The notes under the pieces are model-generated. The model was not told the DNA's origin, did not search any database, and was given only the letters and a program-made list of their open reading frames with translations. From the NCBI RefSeq assembly GCF_000261365.1, contig NZ_AJVC01000006.1, positions 434,001-498,000 of the forward strand: a stretch of DNA of 64,000 bases, in the 5' to 3' direction. Numbering within the stretch: position 1 is the stretch's first letter; every line of letters begins with the position of its first letter. Below, piece after piece: positions 43,367-53,315 of the stretch. A program made the position numbers and the translations under genes. The DNA comes from Herbaspirillum sp. GW103 (GTDB lineage Bacteria; Pseudomonadota; Gammaproteobacteria; Burkholderiales; Burkholderiaceae_D).

Positions 43367-44231
43367 CGCCGACCAGCGCCACGGCGGAGGCCGTGTGATG
43401 CGGTGCGCGATAGGGGCGTTGGCGCCAGCGATCCATGTCGACACTGCCGCTCAAGGATTGCACCGCCGCTGACTCCAAGGCCTCTTCCAGCGTCATCGGC
43501 GGCAGGATGCCGGGAAAGCGCGTGGCCAGCATCGACTTGCCGGCACCGGGTGGCCCGACCAGCAGGATGCTGTGCTGGCCGGCCGCGGCCACTTCCATCG
43601 CACGTCGCGCCTGTAACTGCCCTTTGATGTCGCTGAAATCCGGATAGGCCGGCACGTCCACTGCCGACCGTGGCGGGTGCCGCTGCAGCCGGGCCGCAGG
43701 GTCGCGCGTACTGAAGTGGCTGCAGACCTCCAGCAAGGACCTGGCGGGAAGGATGTGCGCCTCGGGCAGCAGTGCCGCTTCGTCGGCATTGGCCGCCGGC
43801 AGGATGAAGCTGCGTGGCTGGCCGTGGTCCTGGTGCTCCCGCTGGATGGCGCAGGTCATGGCCAGCGCGCCGCGAATGGGCAGCAACTGGCCCGACAGCG
43901 ACAGCTCTCCCGCATATTCATGATCGTCCAGCCGGTCCGCAGGGATCTGCTCGGAGGCGGCCAGGATGCCCAGCGCAATGGGCAGATCGAAGCGTCCGGA
44001 TTCCTTGGGCAGGTCGGCCGGAGCGAGGTTGACGGTGATGCGGCGGGCAGGGAATTCAAACCGGGCGTTTTGCAGCGCTGCCCGAACGCGATCACGGGCT
44101 TCCTTGACCTCGGCTTCGGGGAGCCCGACGATGGTAAAGGCCGGCAAGCCATTGGCCAGGTGCACCTCGACCGTCACAGGCGGGGCGCTCATGCCGGCCA
44201 GGGCGCGGCTGCGCAAGACTGCCAGGCTCAT
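43362..44231 (-). pseudogene. comM: comM 5' part (N-terminal fragment), interrupted by transposon
   Basis: Codes for the first 290 residues of ComM: start MSLAVLRSRALAGMSAPPVTVEVHLANGLP, the LonC-like N-domain, and the AAA+ Walker A region (LLVGPPGAGKSMLATRFPGIL), ending at ALVGGG where the transposon enters. The open frame continues 16 codons into the element before a stop. The matching C-terminal half is at 18915. Loss of ComM should reduce integration of divergent DNA during transformation (known in other species). Confidence 0.95.
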
Positions 44232-44304
44232 CGCAATGCGCCCGGCAGCTTGTCAGCAGGAAGAAGGGAAGGGGGAGAAAAAGAGAAAAGTGTCCGGGCC
44301 AGGA

Positions 44305-44550
44305 TCATGGAGTCTGTTTTTGCTGAGCCTCAAGCTCGGCAACACGCGCTTCCAGCGCCTCCAGGCGGGCACGGGTCTTGGCCAGCACCTGGGCCTGGAC
44401 GTCGAATTCCTCGCGCGTGACCAGGTCCAGCTTGGCAAAACCCTGACTCAGCATGGCCTTGACGTTCTTCTCGATGTCCTTGGCCGGAGAGTTCTCGATC
44501 GCCTTGTTGATCTTGGATTGCAGGTCTTCAAAAAATGGGGGCTTGTCCAT
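44305..44550 (-). CDS. ubiK: UbiK family protein (ubiquinone biosynthesis accessory factor)
   Basis: An 81-residue BMFP-type protein: a helical N-terminal part (FFEDLQSKINKAIENSPAKDIEKNVKAML) and a coiled-coil C-terminus (ARLEALEARVAELEAQQ). In enterobacteria UbiK assists the ubiquinone-making UbiJ complex. The ATG follows AAGGAGATC. It lies upstream of comM on the same strand and may be co-transcribed with it. Confidence 0.88.
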   Translation of the reverse strand: MDKPPFFEDLQSKINKAIENSPAKDIEKNVKAMLSQGFAKLDLVTREEFDVQAQVLAKTRARLEALEARVAELEAQQKQTP

Positions 44551-44721
44551 GTCGGATCTCCTTGGCTGATAGCTGTACTGCAAGTTTAGCGGTTTCCCGC
44601 TCATCCTCAAACCGCGATGTCCTGTACAGACTGCATTTTTGTGCACAGGTGCCGTCACGAGGTTGAATTTTCCTTCGGGAAATGCGCCGACTTGGTGATC
44701 CTGGCCTCGCCCGCCACCCAC

Positions 44722-44792
44722 GCACCAAAATGTGATTGCCGCGTCCGATGCAGGTTTGACAAAAAACAAGCAATATCGCACCAATGACGTGC
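44722..44792 (+). promoter_or_regulatory. Two NtrC-type activator sites
   Basis: GCAC-CAATGAC-GTGC (44778-44792) is a perfect GCAC-N7-GTGC dyad, the NtrC consensus; GCACCAAAATGTGAT (44722-44736) matches one half well. They lie about 100-180 bp upstream of the sigma-54 promoter, the usual enhancer distance. Confidence 0.7.
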
Positions 44793-44893
44793 ATTGACAT
44801 CCTTGATGCACTATTTTGAAGCTGTTCTCGAAAAAAATCGTTGCAAATCTCTGGTTTCACGCAAAAAGACAAGTCTGCCTTGCCGAACGGACA

Positions 44894-44909
44894 TGGCACG
44901 GCTCCTGCT
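44894..44909 (+). promoter_or_regulatory. Sigma-54 (-24/-12) promoter
   Basis: TGGCACG-GCTCC-TGCT has GG and GC exactly 10 bases apart, close to the TGGCACG-N4-TTGCA consensus. It lies 64 nt before nlmA. From memory the H. seropedicae nlmA-glnK-amtB operon is NtrC/sigma-54 dependent, which agrees. Confidence 0.8.
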
Positions 44910-44972
44910 AAAGGGTCTGGGCAAAGACAAAAAAACGACTTTATTGTTCAAACATAAACCAGAGGGAAAGTC

Positions 44973-45755
44973 ATGAAGAAACTGATTCTTGCAACAGCCA
45001 TCGCCGCATCCTTCGTTTCTACCGTGGCCCGCGCCGAAGACGCCAAGCCGGATAATGAATTGAGCTTCAACGCCGCCGTGGTGAGCGACTACCGCTACCG
45101 CGGCCTGACCCAGACCCGTTTCGACCCGGCGCTGCAGGTTGGTGCTGACTACACGCACAACCCGACTGGTCTGTACGCCGGCACCTGGCTGAGCAACATC
45201 AAGTGGATCAAGGACGCCGGCACCCTCACCGGTACCGATACCAAGGGTAATGTCGAGTGGGACATCTACGGCGGCAAGCGCGGTGACATCGGCGGCGGTT
45301 TCACCTATGACGTCGGCGGCCTGTACTACTACTACCCGGGCAACACCCTGGCCAACAGCGGCGCCAAGAACGCCAATACCTTCGAACTGTACGGTCAGGT
45401 CGGTTACGGTCCGGCCTACTTCAAGTATTCGCAATCGCTGACCAACCTGTTCGGCGCCGTCAACAGCAAGTACAGCCAGTACTTCGACCTGGGTGCCAAC
45501 ATCGAGACCTACTATGGCGTCATGCTCGGTCTGCACCTCGGTCACCAGAACGTGCGTGGCAACCCTGGCCAGTTCAGCTACACCGACTGGAAGGTCGGCC
45601 TGTCCAAGACCTTCGACGACGCTGCCGGCATCACCCTGGGCCTGGCCTATGTCGGTACCGACCTGAAGGACGGCGTGACGACCACCCCGGCATCGGATGG
45701 CACCAAGAACGTCGGCAAGAACGGCTTCGTCTTCTCCATCAGCAAAACTTTCTAA
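44973..45755 (+). CDS. nlmA: TorF-family putative outer-membrane protein NlmA
   Basis: A 260-residue beta-barrel-type protein with a signal peptide (residues 1-21, ending ARAED). The start of the mature part (LSFNAAVVSDYRYRGLTQT) is the TorF/TIGR02001 signature, followed by repeated aromatic strands (VEWDIYGGKRGDI, YDVGGLYYYYPG, YTDWKVGLSKTF) and a terminal Phe. It is the first gene of the ammonium operon. A role as a porin for a small nitrogen compound is inferred from position. Confidence 0.82.
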   Translation: MKKLILATAIAASFVSTVARAEDAKPDNELSFNAAVVSDYRYRGLTQTRFDPALQVGADYTHNPTGLYAGTWLSNIKWIKDAGTLTGTDTKGNVEWDIYGGKRGDIGGGFTYDVGGLYYYYPGNTLANSGAKNANTFELYGQVGYGPAYFKYSQSLTNLFGAVNSKYSQYFDLGANIETYYGVMLGLHLGHQNVRGNPGQFSYTDWKVGLSKTFDDAAGITLGLAYVGTDLKDGVTTTPASDGTKNVGKNGFVFSISKTF

Positions 45756-46106
<351 letters not shown>

Positions 46107-46121
46107 AAAAGGGGAATTCTA

Positions 46122-47654
46122 ATGAGCATGAAGAAAATGTTTTCCGGCGCGCTCGCCATTGGCGCGCTGTTGTTGGCGGTAGGCTTTACCGCTCCGGCCC
46201 AGGCGCAGGACGCGCCCAAGCCTGAAGCCGCAGCGGCTGCCGCAGCGGCCCCGGCTGCTGCTCCCGCTGCACCCAAGGCGGAAGCTGCCGCTCCTGCGGC
46301 CGCTGCCCCGGCCGCACCGGCTGCTGCTGCTGCCGCGCCGGCACCGGTGCCCAACAAGGGCGATACCGCCTGGATGCTGGTCTGTACCGCCTTCGTCATC
46401 CTCATGACCCTGCCTGGCCTGGGTCTGTTCTACGGCGGCCTGGTCCGCAGCAAGAACATGCTGTCGGTGCTGATGCAGTGCTTCATGATCTTCTCGCTGA
46501 TCTACATCCTGTGGTTCGTCTACGGCTACAGCATCGCGTTCACCGAGGGCAATGCCTTCTTCGGCGGATTCGACCGACTGTTCCTGCACGGCTTGACGGG
46601 TGACTCCAACACCGGCACCTTCAGCAAGGGCGTGGTCATTCCGGAACTGGTCTTCGTGGCCTTCCAGGGTGCGTTTGCCGCCATCACCGTGGCGCTGATC
46701 ATCGGTTCCTTCGCCGAACGCGTGAAGTTCTCGGCGGTGATCCTGTTCTCGATCCTGTGGTTCACCTTCTCCTACCTGCCGATGGCCCACATGGTCTGGT
46801 TCTGGCCGGGTCCGGACGCCTTCACCGACGCTGCTGCCGCTGAAAAGGCGACCGCCATCTCGGGCTGGCTGTTCCAGAAGGGCGCGCTGGATTACGCTGG
46901 TGGCACCGTGGTGCACATCAACGCCGCCATTGCCGGCCTGGTCGGTTCCTACGTGATCGGCAAGCGTATCGGTTTCGGCAAGGAAGCCTTCAAGCCCCAT
47001 AGCCTGACCCTGACCATGGTCGGTGCCTCGTTGCTGTGGTTCGGCTGGTTCGGCTTCAACGCCGGTTCCGGTCTGGAAGCCAACGGCACTGCTGCCCTGG
47101 CCTTCGTCAACACCATCCTGGCTACTGCTGCCGCTGTTCTGTCCTGGAGCTTCGGCGAATGGATCGGCAAGGGCAAGCCTTCAATGCTGGGTGCCGCTTC
47201 CGGTGCCGTCGCTGGCCTGGTGGCGATCACCCCGGCCGCTGGCTTCGTGGGCGTCATCGGCGCCGTGGTCATGGGCCTGATCGCTGGTCTGCTGTGCCTG
47301 TGGGGCGTGAGCGGTCTGAAGAAGATCCTGGGTTCGGACGATGCGCTGGATGTCTTCGGCGTGCACGGTGTGGGCGGCATCCTGGGTGCCATCCTGACCG
47401 GCGTGTTCGCAGCCCCCAGCCTGGGCGGCACCGGCATCTATGACTACGTGGCCAACGCCGTGGCACCGGATTACTCCATCGGCGGCCAGGTCTGGATCCA
47501 GTTCCAGGGCGTGCTGACCACCGTGATCCTGTCGGGTGTGGTCTCCTTCATCGCCTACAAGATCGTCGACGTCGTCATCGGCCTGCGTGTGACCGAGGAA
47601 GAAGAACGCGAAGGCCTGGATATCTCCAGCCACGGCGAATCGGCTTACCACTAA
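46122..47654 (+). CDS. amtB: Ammonium transporter AmtB
   Basis: An inner-membrane ammonium channel, 510 residues. It starts with a signal peptide (to about residue 29, APAQAQ), followed by a ~45-residue Ala/Pro-rich low-complexity stretch, then 11 membrane helices. Pore signatures are GLGLFYGGLVRSKN, the twin-His region (DYAGGTVVHINAAIAGL) and FGVHGVGGILGAILTG. The long N-terminal extension is a lineage feature rather than a fusion. A terminator follows at 47711. Confidence 0.95.
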   Translation: MSMKKMFSGALAIGALLLAVGFTAPAQAQDAPKPEAAAAAAAAPAAAPAAPKAEAAAPAAAAPAAPAAAAAAPAPVPNKGDTAWMLVCTAFVILMTLPGLGLFYGGLVRSKNMLSVLMQCFMIFSLIYILWFVYGYSIAFTEGNAFFGGFDRLFLHGLTGDSNTGTFSKGVVIPELVFVAFQGAFAAITVALIIGSFAERVKFSAVILFSILWFTFSYLPMAHMVWFWPGPDAFTDAAAAEKATAISGWLFQKGALDYAGGTVVHINAAIAGLVGSYVIGKRIGFGKEAFKPHSLTLTMVGASLLWFGWFGFNAGSGLEANGTAALAFVNTILATAAAVLSWSFGEWIGKGKPSMLGAASGAVAGLVAITPAAGFVGVIGAVVMGLIAGLLCLWGVSGLKKILGSDDALDVFGVHGVGGILGAILTGVFAAPSLGGTGIYDYVANAVAPDYSIGGQVWIQFQGVLTTVILSGVVSFIAYKIVDVVIGLRVTEEEEREGLDISSHGESAYH

Positions 47655-47710
47655 GCATCTGTCGTACTGAGTCTGCAGTATTCCTTCGGGGCTGGAAACG
47701 GCCTCTTTAT

Positions 47711-47736
47711 CAGGCGCCTTCGGGCGCCTGTTTTCA
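47711..47736 (+). terminator. Intrinsic terminator of the nlmA-glnK-amtB operon
   Basis: CAGGCGCC / GGGCGCCTG stem with a 3-nt loop and TTTTC. Confidence 0.85.
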
Positions 47737-48102
47737 TTTGTAGGCATTTGCACGCGTTTGTACGCGTTCGTACGCTTCACAACATGAAGAAAAGCGCATA
47801 CTTGTCATATCGCCAAGTTGTCTGCCGGGTTGTCGCTTTTTCGTCATTTTTCTTCATCAAAAAAGCTTTCCCGATGCAATGCCGCGTCGCAGGTGGATAA
47901 TTCCCGAGTAATTGAGTCGGACTCTTTAAAATGCCGTCTTCATCGCCATGTGAACACTCCCGTCCACGCCTTTGCAGCGACCGTGGCCGGGCCGGGCTTT
48001 GCTGAAATGACAACGGCGGTTTCTACCGCGTTGCAACACGGTTTCAGGAATCCGCTAAAATCGACACTCGCTGCCGGCATTTACATCTCGTTAAGGTCTT
48101 TT
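47737..48102. other. Gene-free region upstream of gshA
   Basis: About 366 nt; an open frame of 95 codons precedes the gshA ATG without family resemblance. A short repeated motif (TTTGTACGCGTT / TTCGTACGC) occurs at 47745-47780. The gshA promoter must be here, but no clear elements are seen. Confidence 0.4.
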
Positions 48103-49401
48103 ATGGTCCCGCATCTTGTCACCGCTCTCAATGGTCCCCTGCTGGAGCTGGAGAAGAAAATCCTGGGCGCCACGCCGGCCATTGAACGCTGGTTCCGCAT
48201 GGAGTGGCAGGAGCACACGCCGCCCTTCTATTGCTCGGTCGACCTGCGCAACGCCGGTTTCAAGCTGGCCCCGGTCGACACCAACCTGTTCCCGGGCGGC
48301 TTCAACAACCTCTCCCCGGAGATGCTGCCGCTGGCGGTGCAGGCGGCCATGGCGGCCATCGAGAAATACTGTCCGGATGCGCGCAATCTGCTGCTGATCC
48401 CGGAAACCCAGCCCGGCAACACCTTCTACCTGCAGAACATCGGCCGTCTGATGCAGATCTTCCGCCAGACCGGCCTGAACGTACGCCTGGGCAGCCTGGC
48501 GCCGGGCGCAGCCAAGCCGCAGCAGATCGAGCTGCCCGACGGCACCCATATCACGCTGGAACCGCTGGAGCGCTCGGCCAATGGCCGCCGCCTGGGCCTG
48601 AAGAACTTCGATCCCTGCACCGTGCTGCTCAACAATGACCTCTCCAGCGGCATTCCCTCGGTGCTGGAAGGGCTACATGAACAAAGCGTCCTGCCGCCGC
48701 TGCATGCGGGCTGGGCGCTGCGCCGCAAGAGCAATCACTTTGCCGCCTACGATGAAGTGGTGAAGAAATTTTCCAAAATGGTCGAGGTCGACCCGTGGAT
48801 GCTCAATCCGCTCTTCGCCAAGGTTGGCGACATCGATTTCCAGGAGAACACCGGCACCGACGCGCTGGCCGACAGCGTCTCCTCGCTGCTGTCGAAGATC
48901 CGCAAGAAGTACAAGGAATACGGCATCAAGGAGCAGCCTTTCGTCTTCATCAAGGCCAATGCCGGCACCTACGGCATGGGCATCATGGCGGTCAAGGATG
49001 CCAGCGAGATCAAGGATCTGAACCGCAAGCAGCGCACCGGCATGCTGGCCGGCAAGGAAGGGCTGGAAGTCTCGGAGGTGATCGTGCAGGAAGGCGTGCA
49101 CTCCTTTGAGCGCATCAACCAGGCCGTGGCCGAGCCGGTGGTCTACATGATCGACCGCTACGTGGTGGGCGGATTCTATCGCGTGCATGCCGAGCGCGGC
49201 GTCAATGAAAACCTCAATGCCCCCGGCGCGCATTTCGTGCCGCTGGCCTTCGCCCAGCAGCATGCCCTGCCGGACATGCACGCCAAGCCGGGCACGGCTG
49301 CCCCCAACCGTTTCTACATGTATGGCGTGGTGGCGCGGCTGGCCTTGCTGGCCGCCTCGGTGGAGATGGAAAAGACCGACCCCAACCCGGAAGTTTATTA
49401 A
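48103..49401 (+). CDS. gshA: Glutamate--cysteine ligase
   Basis: First step of glutathione synthesis, joining Glu and Cys with ATP. The 432-residue protein is of the proteobacterial type often noted as GshA-ferroox, not the E. coli type. Characteristic parts are MEWQEHTPPFYCSVDLRNAGFK, LFPGGFNNLSPEML, PFVFIKANAGTYGMGIM and the C-terminal YMIDRYVVGGFYRVH. The start MVPHLVTAL follows AAGG; the longer upstream frame is unsupported. gshB follows 38 nt later. Confidence 0.92.
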   Translation: MVPHLVTALNGPLLELEKKILGATPAIERWFRMEWQEHTPPFYCSVDLRNAGFKLAPVDTNLFPGGFNNLSPEMLPLAVQAAMAAIEKYCPDARNLLLIPETQPGNTFYLQNIGRLMQIFRQTGLNVRLGSLAPGAAKPQQIELPDGTHITLEPLERSANGRRLGLKNFDPCTVLLNNDLSSGIPSVLEGLHEQSVLPPLHAGWALRRKSNHFAAYDEVVKKFSKMVEVDPWMLNPLFAKVGDIDFQENTGTDALADSVSSLLSKIRKKYKEYGIKEQPFVFIKANAGTYGMGIMAVKDASEIKDLNRKQRTGMLAGKEGLEVSEVIVQEGVHSFERINQAVAEPVVYMIDRYVVGGFYRVHAERGVNENLNAPGAHFVPLAFAQQHALPDMHAKPGTAAPNRFYMYGVVARLALLAASVEMEKTDPNPEVY

Positions 49402-49439
49402 TATCGCGCCCTTGCCAGGCACAACAGGACCCTAGCCTC

Positions 49440-50408
49440 ATGAAAATCGCTTTCCTCGCCGATCCTCTGGAGTCGTTCAAGACGTACAAGGATTCCACCT
49501 TCGCCATGATGCGCGAGGCCGCGCGTCGCGGCCACAGTATCTACGCCTTTGAACAGGGCGACCTGGTGCTGGAAAGCGGCCTGGTGACGGCCAATGCCTG
49601 CAAGATCACCCTGACCGGTGATGCCGATGACTGGTATCGCGCCGACAAGCCGGCCTCGTCCTTCCTCTCCGAATTCGATGCGGTGATCGTGCGCAAGGAT
49701 CCGCCCTTCGACATGGAGTACATCTACACCACCTACCTGCTGGAACTGGCCGAGAAGCAGGGCGCGCGCGTATTCAACAAACCGGCAGCGATCCGCAGCC
49801 ACAACGAGAAGCTGGCCATCGCCCAGTTCCCGCAGTACACCGCGCCGACCCTGGTCACGCGCGACGCCAGGCGTCTGCGCGCCTTCCACGGCGAGCACCA
49901 GGACGTGATCCTGAAACCCCTCGATGGCATGGGCGGCATGGGCATCTTCCGCGTCAAGGCCGATGGCATGAACCTGGGCTCCATCATCGAAACCCTGACC
50001 GACAACGGTCAACGCACGATCATGGCACAGCGTTTCATTCCCCAGATCAGCGCAGGCGACAAGCGCATTCTCCTCATCGGCGGCAAGGTGGTGCCCAATG
50101 TGCTGGCACGCATTCCGCAGGGCAACGAGGTGCGCGGCAACCTGGCTGCGGGCGGTTTGGGCAAAGCGCAGCCGGCATCGGCACGCGACATCGAGATCGG
50201 CGAGGCGCTCGGTCCGATCTTGTATCAACGTGGCCTGTTGCTGGTAGGATTGGATGCGATCGGCGACTATCTCACCGAAATCAACGTGACCAGCCCGACC
50301 TGCTTCCAGGAAATCACCGAGCAGACCGGGTTTGATGTGGCGGCGATGTTCGTGGATGCACTGGAGGCAGCCGCAGGGGCAGCAGAGGCAACAGGGTCGG
50401 TCCGATAA
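49440..50408 (+). CDS. gshB: Glutathione synthetase
   Basis: Adds glycine to gamma-glutamylcysteine. The 322-residue ATP-grasp enzyme has the GshB N-terminal domain (MKIAFLADPLESFKTYKDST), the RKDPPFDMEYIYTTYLLE loop, FNKPAAIRSHNEKL, the glycine-rich ATP loop KPLDGMGGMGIFRVK, and the C-terminal EINVTSPTCFQEI. All key regions are intact. Same operon as gshA; the next gene begins at or near the stop. Confidence 0.95.
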   Translation: MKIAFLADPLESFKTYKDSTFAMMREAARRGHSIYAFEQGDLVLESGLVTANACKITLTGDADDWYRADKPASSFLSEFDAVIVRKDPPFDMEYIYTTYLLELAEKQGARVFNKPAAIRSHNEKLAIAQFPQYTAPTLVTRDARRLRAFHGEHQDVILKPLDGMGGMGIFRVKADGMNLGSIIETLTDNGQRTIMAQRFIPQISAGDKRILLIGGKVVPNVLARIPQGNEVRGNLAAGGLGKAQPASARDIEIGEALGPILYQRGLLLVGLDAIGDYLTEINVTSPTCFQEITEQTGFDVAAMFVDALEAAAGAAEATGSVR

Positions 50409-50473
50409 TGGGATCGACAGAGCATGACGGGCTGCTCGGGGAAAAGCGCGTCGCATCAGATGGCAACAATTCC

Positions 50474-50884
50474 ATGGTTGGTATTCTTCTCTTGACGCAC
50501 GCCCCGCTGGGGCAAGCTTTCCTGGCCGCCGCCACGCACGTCTTCCGCGGCCGTCCCGAACGGATGGAGGCGATCGACGTGATCGCCGACCAGAACCCGG
50601 CGGAGGTGCAAAAACTGGCCATCGAGGCCGTCGGTCGCCTCGATGATGGCAGCGGCGTACTGGTCATCACCGATGTCATGGGCGGCACGCCCTCCAACTG
50701 TACGGGCTTCCTGTGCGGATTGGGCAACGTGCAGGTGATCGCCGGCATCAGCCTGCCCATGTTGCTGCGGGCGCTGACCTACCGTAACGACACGCTGGAT
50801 GTGGTGGTTGAAATGGCGCTGGCAGGCGGCCAGAATGGTGCGGTGCGCATCGACAACCGCATCCGGGTGGCGGCGTCGGCGTGA
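50474..50884 (+). CDS. PTS system mannose-type EIIA component
   Basis: A 136-residue EIIA of the mannose/fructose superfamily that accepts phosphate from HPr on His at residue ~9 (GILLLTHAPLG). GVLVITDVMGGTPSNCTGF is the family core. No IIB/IIC/IID genes are near, so it is probably regulatory. The start at 50474 fits the family N-terminus; an ATG at 50408 overlapping the gshB stop (TAATG) would add 22 residues. Confidence 0.88.
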   Translation: MVGILLLTHAPLGQAFLAAATHVFRGRPERMEAIDVIADQNPAEVQKLAIEAVGRLDDGSGVLVITDVMGGTPSNCTGFLCGLGNVQVIAGISLPMLLRALTYRNDTLDVVVEMALAGGQNGAVRIDNRIRVAASA

Positions 50885-50939
50885 ACCTTGCGCCTGGCCG
50901 CATCGAACCGCGCCAACACGATAAAAACGAAAGCAGAAC

Positions 50940-51209
50940 ATGATTCAAAAAGAACTCGAAATCGTCAACAAGCTGGGCCTGCACGCGCGCGCCTCGGCCA
51001 AGCTCACCCAGCTGGCCGGCAAGTTCAAGAGCGAAGTCTGGCTGACCTTCAACAAGCGCCGCGTCAATGCCAAGTCCATCATGGGCGTGATGATGCTGGC
51101 CGCCGGCAAGGGCAGCATCGTCACCCTGGAAACCGAGGGCGCCGACGAGCAGGAATGCTTCACCGCACTGGAAACGCTGATTGCCGACAAGTTCGGCGAA
51201 GGCCAGTAA
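50940..51209 (+). CDS. ptsH: Phosphocarrier protein HPr
   Basis: An 89-residue HPr that passes phosphate from enzyme I to EIIA proteins. The active His15 is in KLGLHARAS, and the regulatory site Ser46 is in NAKSIMGVMML. It lies between EIIA and enzyme I, so this set looks like a sensory PTS without a sugar permease. Confidence 0.95.
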   Translation: MIQKELEIVNKLGLHARASAKLTQLAGKFKSEVWLTFNKRRVNAKSIMGVMMLAAGKGSIVTLETEGADEQECFTALETLIADKFGEGQ

Positions 51210-51458
51210 TCCCCTTCACTGCACTTGCGGTATTGCGCCGCAACATCGCGGCATGGCTGGAATGCTTCTTGCGACATGTCAATGCCCGTGCATTTCCTGT
51301 GCGGGCTGAAACAATGTTCATATACGCTGCTTGTCCTATAGTCTTTGGCGCAGCCCGCCCGGTCGTGATTGCCAAATCATTATTTGTTCGGTAACTTGCT
51401 TGAGCTACCGCGCGCTGGCAACACGGCGGACTATAAGAAAACAGGCAGGAGATACGCG

Positions 51459-53249
51459 ATGGCTTCATTCAGCTTACATGGAATCGCGGTGTCGCAAGGC
51501 ATCGCCATCGGACGCGCGCACTTGATGGCGCCGGCCGCACTGGACGTCAAACATTACCTGATCGCACCCGACCAGGTCGAGGCCGAGATCGGGCGCCTGA
51601 AGAGCGCGGTCAAGGCGGTGCACCAGGAACTTCATATCATCCGTTCCGAACTGCCCAAGGATGCGCCGCCCGAACTGGGCGCCTTCATCGATGTGCATTC
51701 ATTGATTCTGTCGGACCCGATGCTGGCCGAGGTGCCGCAGGACATCATCCGCCATCGCTACTACAACGCCGAATGGGCGCTGGTGACGCAGATCGAGGAA
51801 TTGTCGGCGCAGTTCGACGAGATCGAGGATCCCTACCTGCGCGAGCGCAAGGCCGACATCCAGCAGGTCGGCGAGCGCATCCTCAAGGTCCTCACCGGCA
51901 GCGCCGGCCAACTGCCACCTACCGGCGAAGCCGCCGCCAACATCATCGTGGTGGCCCACGACATCTCGCCGGCCGACATGCTGCAGTTCCGCGAGAGCGC
52001 CTTCGCCGGCTTCGTCACCGATCTGGGCGGTCCCAATTCGCATACCGCCATCGTGGCCCGCAGCCTGGCCATTCCGGCGGCCGTGGGCATGCACAATGCT
52101 TCGGTGCTGGTCAAGCACGACGATGTGCTCATCATCGATGGCGATGCCGGCGTGGTCATCGTCGATCCTTCCCCGCTGGTGCTGGCGCAGTATCGCGCGC
52201 GCCAGGAACGCCTGCTGCGCGAGCGGAAGAAACTTTCACGTCTCAAGAAAACCCCGGCCATCACTCAGGATGGCGAACCCATCACGTTGCTGGCCAACAT
52301 CGAGTTGCCCAACGATGCCGCCAATGCCTTCGAGGCCGGCGCCATGGGGATCGGTCTGTTCCGTTCGGAATTCCTGTTCATGGGGCGCGCCGGTCATCTG
52401 GAAAAATTCCCCAGCGAGGATGAACAGTTCGAGTCCTACAAGCAGGCCGTCATCGCCATGAAGGGCAGGGTGGTCACCATCCGTACCCTGGACGTGGGCG
52501 CCGACAAGCCGCTGGACGAGGACGAGGAAACGGCCCTGAACCCGGCACTGGGCTTGCGTGCGATCCGCTATTGCCTGTCCGAGCCGCAGATGTTTCTGAC
52601 GCAGTTGCGCGCCATCCTGCGTGCCTCGGCTTATGGTCCCATCAAGCTGCTGGTGCCAATGATGGCGCATGCCTTCGAGATCGACCAGACGCTGGCCATG
52701 ATCGAACAGGCCAAGCAGCAACTGCGCGAGCGCAAGCAGAAGTTCGATGAAGAGATCCCGGTCGGTGCCATGATCGAGATCCCGGCGGCGGCGCTGGCGC
52801 TGCCCTTGTTCATCAAGCGGCTGGACTTTCTCTCCATCGGCACCAATGACCTGATCCAGTACACTCTGGCCATCGACCGCGTAGACCACGAGGTGGCGCA
52901 TCTCTACGACCCGCTGCATCCGGCGGTGCTGTTCCTGCTCTCCACCGTCATCACCCAGGGGCGCAAGGCCGGCATTCCGGTCTCGGTGTGCGGCGAAATG
53001 GCCGGTGATCTCAAATGGACGCGCCTGCTGCTGGGCATGGGGCTGCTGGAATTCTCCATGCACCCCTCGCAGATCCTGTCGGTGAAGAATGAGATCTTGA
53101 ACAGCGACCTGCGCCTGCTGGAACCGCAGGTCAAGAAGGTGCTGCGCGCCAGCGAACCGGCTGCCATCGCGGCGGCCATGGCGCAGTTGCAGGCGCTGCA
53201 GGCCGAACCGGCCATGGCCGAGGCCAGGGTCGCGACGCGCCGCCGTTAA
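51459..53249 (+). CDS. ptsI: PTS phosphoenolpyruvate-protein phosphotransferase (enzyme I)
   Basis: A 596-residue enzyme I that takes phosphate from PEP. The phosphorylated His195 is in GGPNSHTAIVAR. The C-terminal PEP-binding barrel has FRSEFLFMGR, RTLDVGADKPL, GAMIEIPAAAL, FLSIGTNDLIQYTLA and the active Cys in VSVCGEMAGD. The ATG at 51459 follows GCAGGAGA. It completes the EIIA-HPr-EI operon after a 250-nt gap. Confidence 0.95.
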   Translation: MASFSLHGIAVSQGIAIGRAHLMAPAALDVKHYLIAPDQVEAEIGRLKSAVKAVHQELHIIRSELPKDAPPELGAFIDVHSLILSDPMLAEVPQDIIRHRYYNAEWALVTQIEELSAQFDEIEDPYLRERKADIQQVGERILKVLTGSAGQLPPTGEAAANIIVVAHDISPADMLQFRESAFAGFVTDLGGPNSHTAIVARSLAIPAAVGMHNASVLVKHDDVLIIDGDAGVVIVDPSPLVLAQYRARQERLLRERKKLSRLKKTPAITQDGEPITLLANIELPNDAANAFEAGAMGIGLFRSEFLFMGRAGHLEKFPSEDEQFESYKQAVIAMKGRVVTIRTLDVGADKPLDEDEETALNPALGLRAIRYCLSEPQMFLTQLRAILRASAYGPIKLLVPMMAHAFEIDQTLAMIEQAKQQLRERKQKFDEEIPVGAMIEIPAAALALPLFIKRLDFLSIGTNDLIQYTLAIDRVDHEVAHLYDPLHPAVLFLLSTVITQGRKAGIPVSVCGEMAGDLKWTRLLLGMGLLEFSMHPSQILSVKNEILNSDLRLLEPQVKKVLRASEPAAIAAAMAQLQALQAEPAMAEARVATRRR

Positions 53250-53315
53250 GCGGCATCGCGCATGCCGGGCAGGGCCGTTTGACGGGTCTGCCCGACTTGG
53301 GTATTCTTACGCCAC

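Larger units (their letters stand above)
44551..44972. other. Regulatory gap upstream of nlmA-glnK-amtB
   Basis: 422 nt without a gene, holding the ubiK promoter on the left and the nitrogen-control sites listed separately (NtrC-type sites at 44722 and 44778, sigma-54 promoter at 44894). The ribosome site AGAGGGAAAG is just before 44973. Confidence 0.7.

Noticed and set aside
46200-46350. Ala/Pro-rich stretch of AmtB as a fused domain or an expansion repeat
   Set aside because: From memory, similar low-complexity extensions after the signal peptide are common in beta-proteobacterial AmtB proteins; nothing novel.
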